In this document: positions 5,240-5,992 of the stretch, piece after piece
Numbering within the stretch: the first letter of the stretch is position 1
Layout: each line of letters opens with the position of its first letter
Source of the DNA: Accumulibacter sp.
GTDB taxonomy: Bacteria; Pseudomonadota; Gammaproteobacteria; Burkholderiales; Rhodocyclaceae
DNA length: 5,992 bases
NCBI GenBank assembly: GCA_031276375.1
Contig: JAISNE010000270.1
Coordinates: forward strand, 1 to 5,992
Direction: 5' to 3'
Notes under the pieces: model-generated
The model's database searches: none
The model's input: the letters and a program-made list of their open reading frames with translations, nothing else
What the model was told of the DNA's origin: nothing
Translations under genes and position numbers: made by a program

Positions 5240-5295
5240 GGCGCGGGGGGGTCTCGCCCGCTTCTGTTTTTTTGCGGGCGGGACGCCCGCGCTCC
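5240..5295. repeat. REP-like palindromic repeat
   Basis: Two 22-base arms (5240-5261 and 5274-5295) are inverted copies matching at 18 of 22 positions by my count, around a T-rich 12-base loop. The right arm itself contains a perfect inner palindrome, GCGGGCG-GGA-CGCCCGC (5274-5290). The GGGCGTCCCGCCC-type core resembles the dispersed intergenic palindromes found in many GC-rich bacterial genomes. Whether it is repeated elsewhere cannot be seen in one window. Confidence 0.6.
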
Positions 5296-5471
5296 ATTAT
5301 GAAAAACATCTTTCATCTTCCAGGGTGGCGGCAAGCGCCATGATCGTTGGGAACGGAAAGCGGAGGCGCTTTTCTTCAAGCGATTGCCGAAAAGCAACCC
5401 ATGCCTGTCTTCTTGTCTGGCGCCTCGCCCGCGAGCGGGGCGAAGCAGCCAGGCAAACCCAAGACTTCCTC

Positions 5472-5502
5472 GCGCGCCTTTCCGGGGAAAAAATGGGCGC
5501 GC
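5472..5502 (+). other. Long GC hairpin upstream of the fliC promoter region, possible second terminator
   Basis: GCGCGCC (5472-5478) pairs with GGCGCGC (5496-5502). Inside it, TTTCC (5479-5483) pairs with GGAAA (5486-5490) across GG, leaving AAATG as a one-sided bulge. The DNA after it is AT-rich with scattered T runs (CAGTTTTAACAATTTTTT) but no immediate U tract. It could insulate fliC from upstream transcription. Terminator function is uncertain. Confidence 0.35.
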
Positions 5503-5535
5503 AATCAGTTTTAACAATTTTTTGGAAAAATATTC

Positions 5536-5561
5536 TAAAATTCGTCCAGCATTGTCGTGAA
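5536..5561 (+). promoter_or_regulatory. Weak candidate sigma-28 promoter for fliC
   Basis: TAAAATTC (5536-5543) followed after 10 bases by GTCGTGAA (5554-5561) loosely resembles the flagellar sigma-28 pattern TAAAGTTT-N11-GCCGATAA, with five of eight matches in the -10 part and a spacer one base short. It would give a leader of about 95-100 bases. Flagellin genes of this type are usually sigma-28 dependent, which is why I looked. A sigma-70-like TATACT at 5601-5606 is an alternative. Confidence 0.25.
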
Positions 5562-5640
5562 AACATGCGGCGGGAAATATGCACACAGGCATCGAAGCGA
5601 TATACTCTCTCTTGGCGCAAGGTTTCATCGCCGTAATTCA

Positions 5641-5657
5641 TTGATTAAATCAAGGAG
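5641..5657 (+). promoter_or_regulatory. fliC ribosome binding site with adjoining inverted repeat
   Basis: AAGGAG (5652-5657) lies 8 bases before the fliC ATG, a near-ideal Shine-Dalgarno. The perfect inverted repeat TTGAT-TAA-ATCAA (5641-5653) runs into its first two bases, so a small RNA hairpin could partly mask the site. The same sequence could instead be a DNA operator. The ribosome site is firm; the regulatory reading is speculative. Confidence 0.6.
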
Positions 5658-5665
5658 ACAAAACC

Positions 5666-5992
5666 ATGGCACAAATCATCAACACCAACGTGATGTCGAT
5701 GAACTCGCAACGCCAGCTGAATAAGTCGCAAAACAGCCTGTCGAACGCTTTGCAACGCCTTTCGTCCGGCATGCGCGTCAATTCGGCGATGGATGACGCC
5801 GCCGGTCTCGCCGTGGCGCAGAAGATGGACTCGCAGATTCGCGGCATGACCGTCGCCGTGCGCAATGCTTCCGACGGCATTTCCTATGCCCAGGTCGCCG
5901 ACACCGCCCTGGCCACCGTCTCCGATCAGCTCCAGCGCATGCGCGAACTGGCCACCCAGTCGCTCAACGGCACGCTGTCCGATACCGAGCGG
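5666..5992 (+). CDS. fliC: Flagellin, N-terminal 109 residues, gene runs off the right edge
   Basis: Flagellin is the filament subunit, exported unfolded by the flagellar type III system. The visible 109 residues are the conserved D0/D1 N-terminal region. MAQIINTNVMSMNSQRQLNKSQ (residues 1-22, written here in part as the family start) is followed by LQRLSSGMRVNSAMDDAAGL (29-48), IRGMTVAVRNASDGISYAQ (58-76) and LQRMRELATQS (89-99). The last segment matches the D1 helix that protofilament packing and TLR5 recognition depend on in other flagellins. The usual RINSAKDD has Met in place of Lys. There is no signal peptide, as expected. The start is fixed by AAGGAG 8 bases upstream and by the MAQxINTN beginning. 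The variable and C-terminal domains lie outside the window. It is a separate transcription unit from the sugar operon, behind the terminator at 5166-5216, and no functional link is implied. Confidence 0.97.
   Translation, partial: MAQIINTNVMSMNSQRQLNKSQNSLSNALQRLSSGMRVNSAMDDAAGLAVAQKMDSQIRGMTVAVRNASDGISYAQVADTALATVSDQLQRMRELATQSLNGTLSDTER

Larger units (their letters stand above)
5217..5665. other. Non-coding intergenic stretch before fliC, rich in inverted repeats
   Basis: No credible gene is seen in these 449 bases. Open frames on both strands (for example 5238-5636 plus, 5101-5628 minus) have no recognisable domain, no good ribosome site, and run through palindromic DNA. The stretch holds, in order, a REP-like palindrome (5240-5295), small hairpins TGGCG-GCAAG-CGCCA (5326-5340) and AAAGCG-GAGG-CGCTTT (5357-5372), a structure with TCGCCC/GGGCGA arms (5425-5443), and a long hairpin (5472-5502). 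An AT-rich block (about 5506-5545) and the fliC leader follow. Confidence 0.7.

Noticed and set aside
5613..5628. TGGCGC-N5-TTTCA as a sigma-54 promoter for fliC
   Set aside because: The essential GC of the -12 element is absent (CA is at that spacing), so the match is only to the -24 half.
5101..5636. Open frames on both strands in the region before fliC
   Set aside because: They run through the palindromes and the terminator, lack good ribosome sites and show no domain. Translations of dispersed GC palindromes commonly give such spurious proteins.

Overview
The window is GC-rich DNA from a motile Gram-negative bacterium. It is most likely a betaproteobacterium, judging from the flagellin N-terminus, the Shine-Dalgarno sites and the strong GC bias at third codon positions. 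The genus cannot be fixed from the sequence.

Layout: (1) 1-897, minus strand: a SorC/DeoR-type sugar-sensing transcriptional regulator whose last residues lie left of the window. (2) 898-1113: a divergent promoter/operator region with 10-bp-periodic CCGG repeats and two small palindromes. (3) 1114-5138, plus strand: a four-gene operon encoding an RpiB-family isomerase, a triosephosphate-isomerase-family protein, a xylose-isomerase-like TIM-barrel epimerase and a fused DhaK-DhaL ketose kinase. The operon closes with a 17-bp-stem intrinsic terminator at 5166-5216. (4) 5217-5665: a non-coding stretch with a REP-like palindrome and several further inverted repeats, then the leader of the next gene. 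(5) 5666 to the right edge: the 5' part of a flagellin gene (fliC), an unrelated transcription unit.

The four enzymes are best read together as a tetrulose (erythrulose/tetritol) catabolic module. Taken singly they would be called ribose-5-phosphate isomerase B, triosephosphate isomerase, sugar-phosphate isomerase/epimerase and dihydroxyacetone kinase. The same three isomerase families form EryC/EryH/EryI in Brucella erythritol catabolism, where D-erythrulose 1-phosphate goes to L-erythrulose 1-phosphate, then D-erythrulose 4-phosphate, then D-erythrose 4-phosphate. DhaK-DhaL kinases (LerK/DerK) phosphorylate erythrulose in Mycobacterium smegmatis. The proposed route here is that the kinase phosphorylates free erythrulose and the three isomerases deliver D-erythrose 4-phosphate to the pentose phosphate pathway. 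The divergent SorC-type protein would be the phosphosugar-responsive regulator, analogous to EryD.

No polyol kinase (EryA), polyol-phosphate dehydrogenase (EryB), polyol dehydrogenase or transporter is visible. Those steps must be encoded outside the window, or the substrate is the ketose itself. The pathway assignment is inference from family and context. The gene boundaries, family motifs and terminator are read directly from the sequence.
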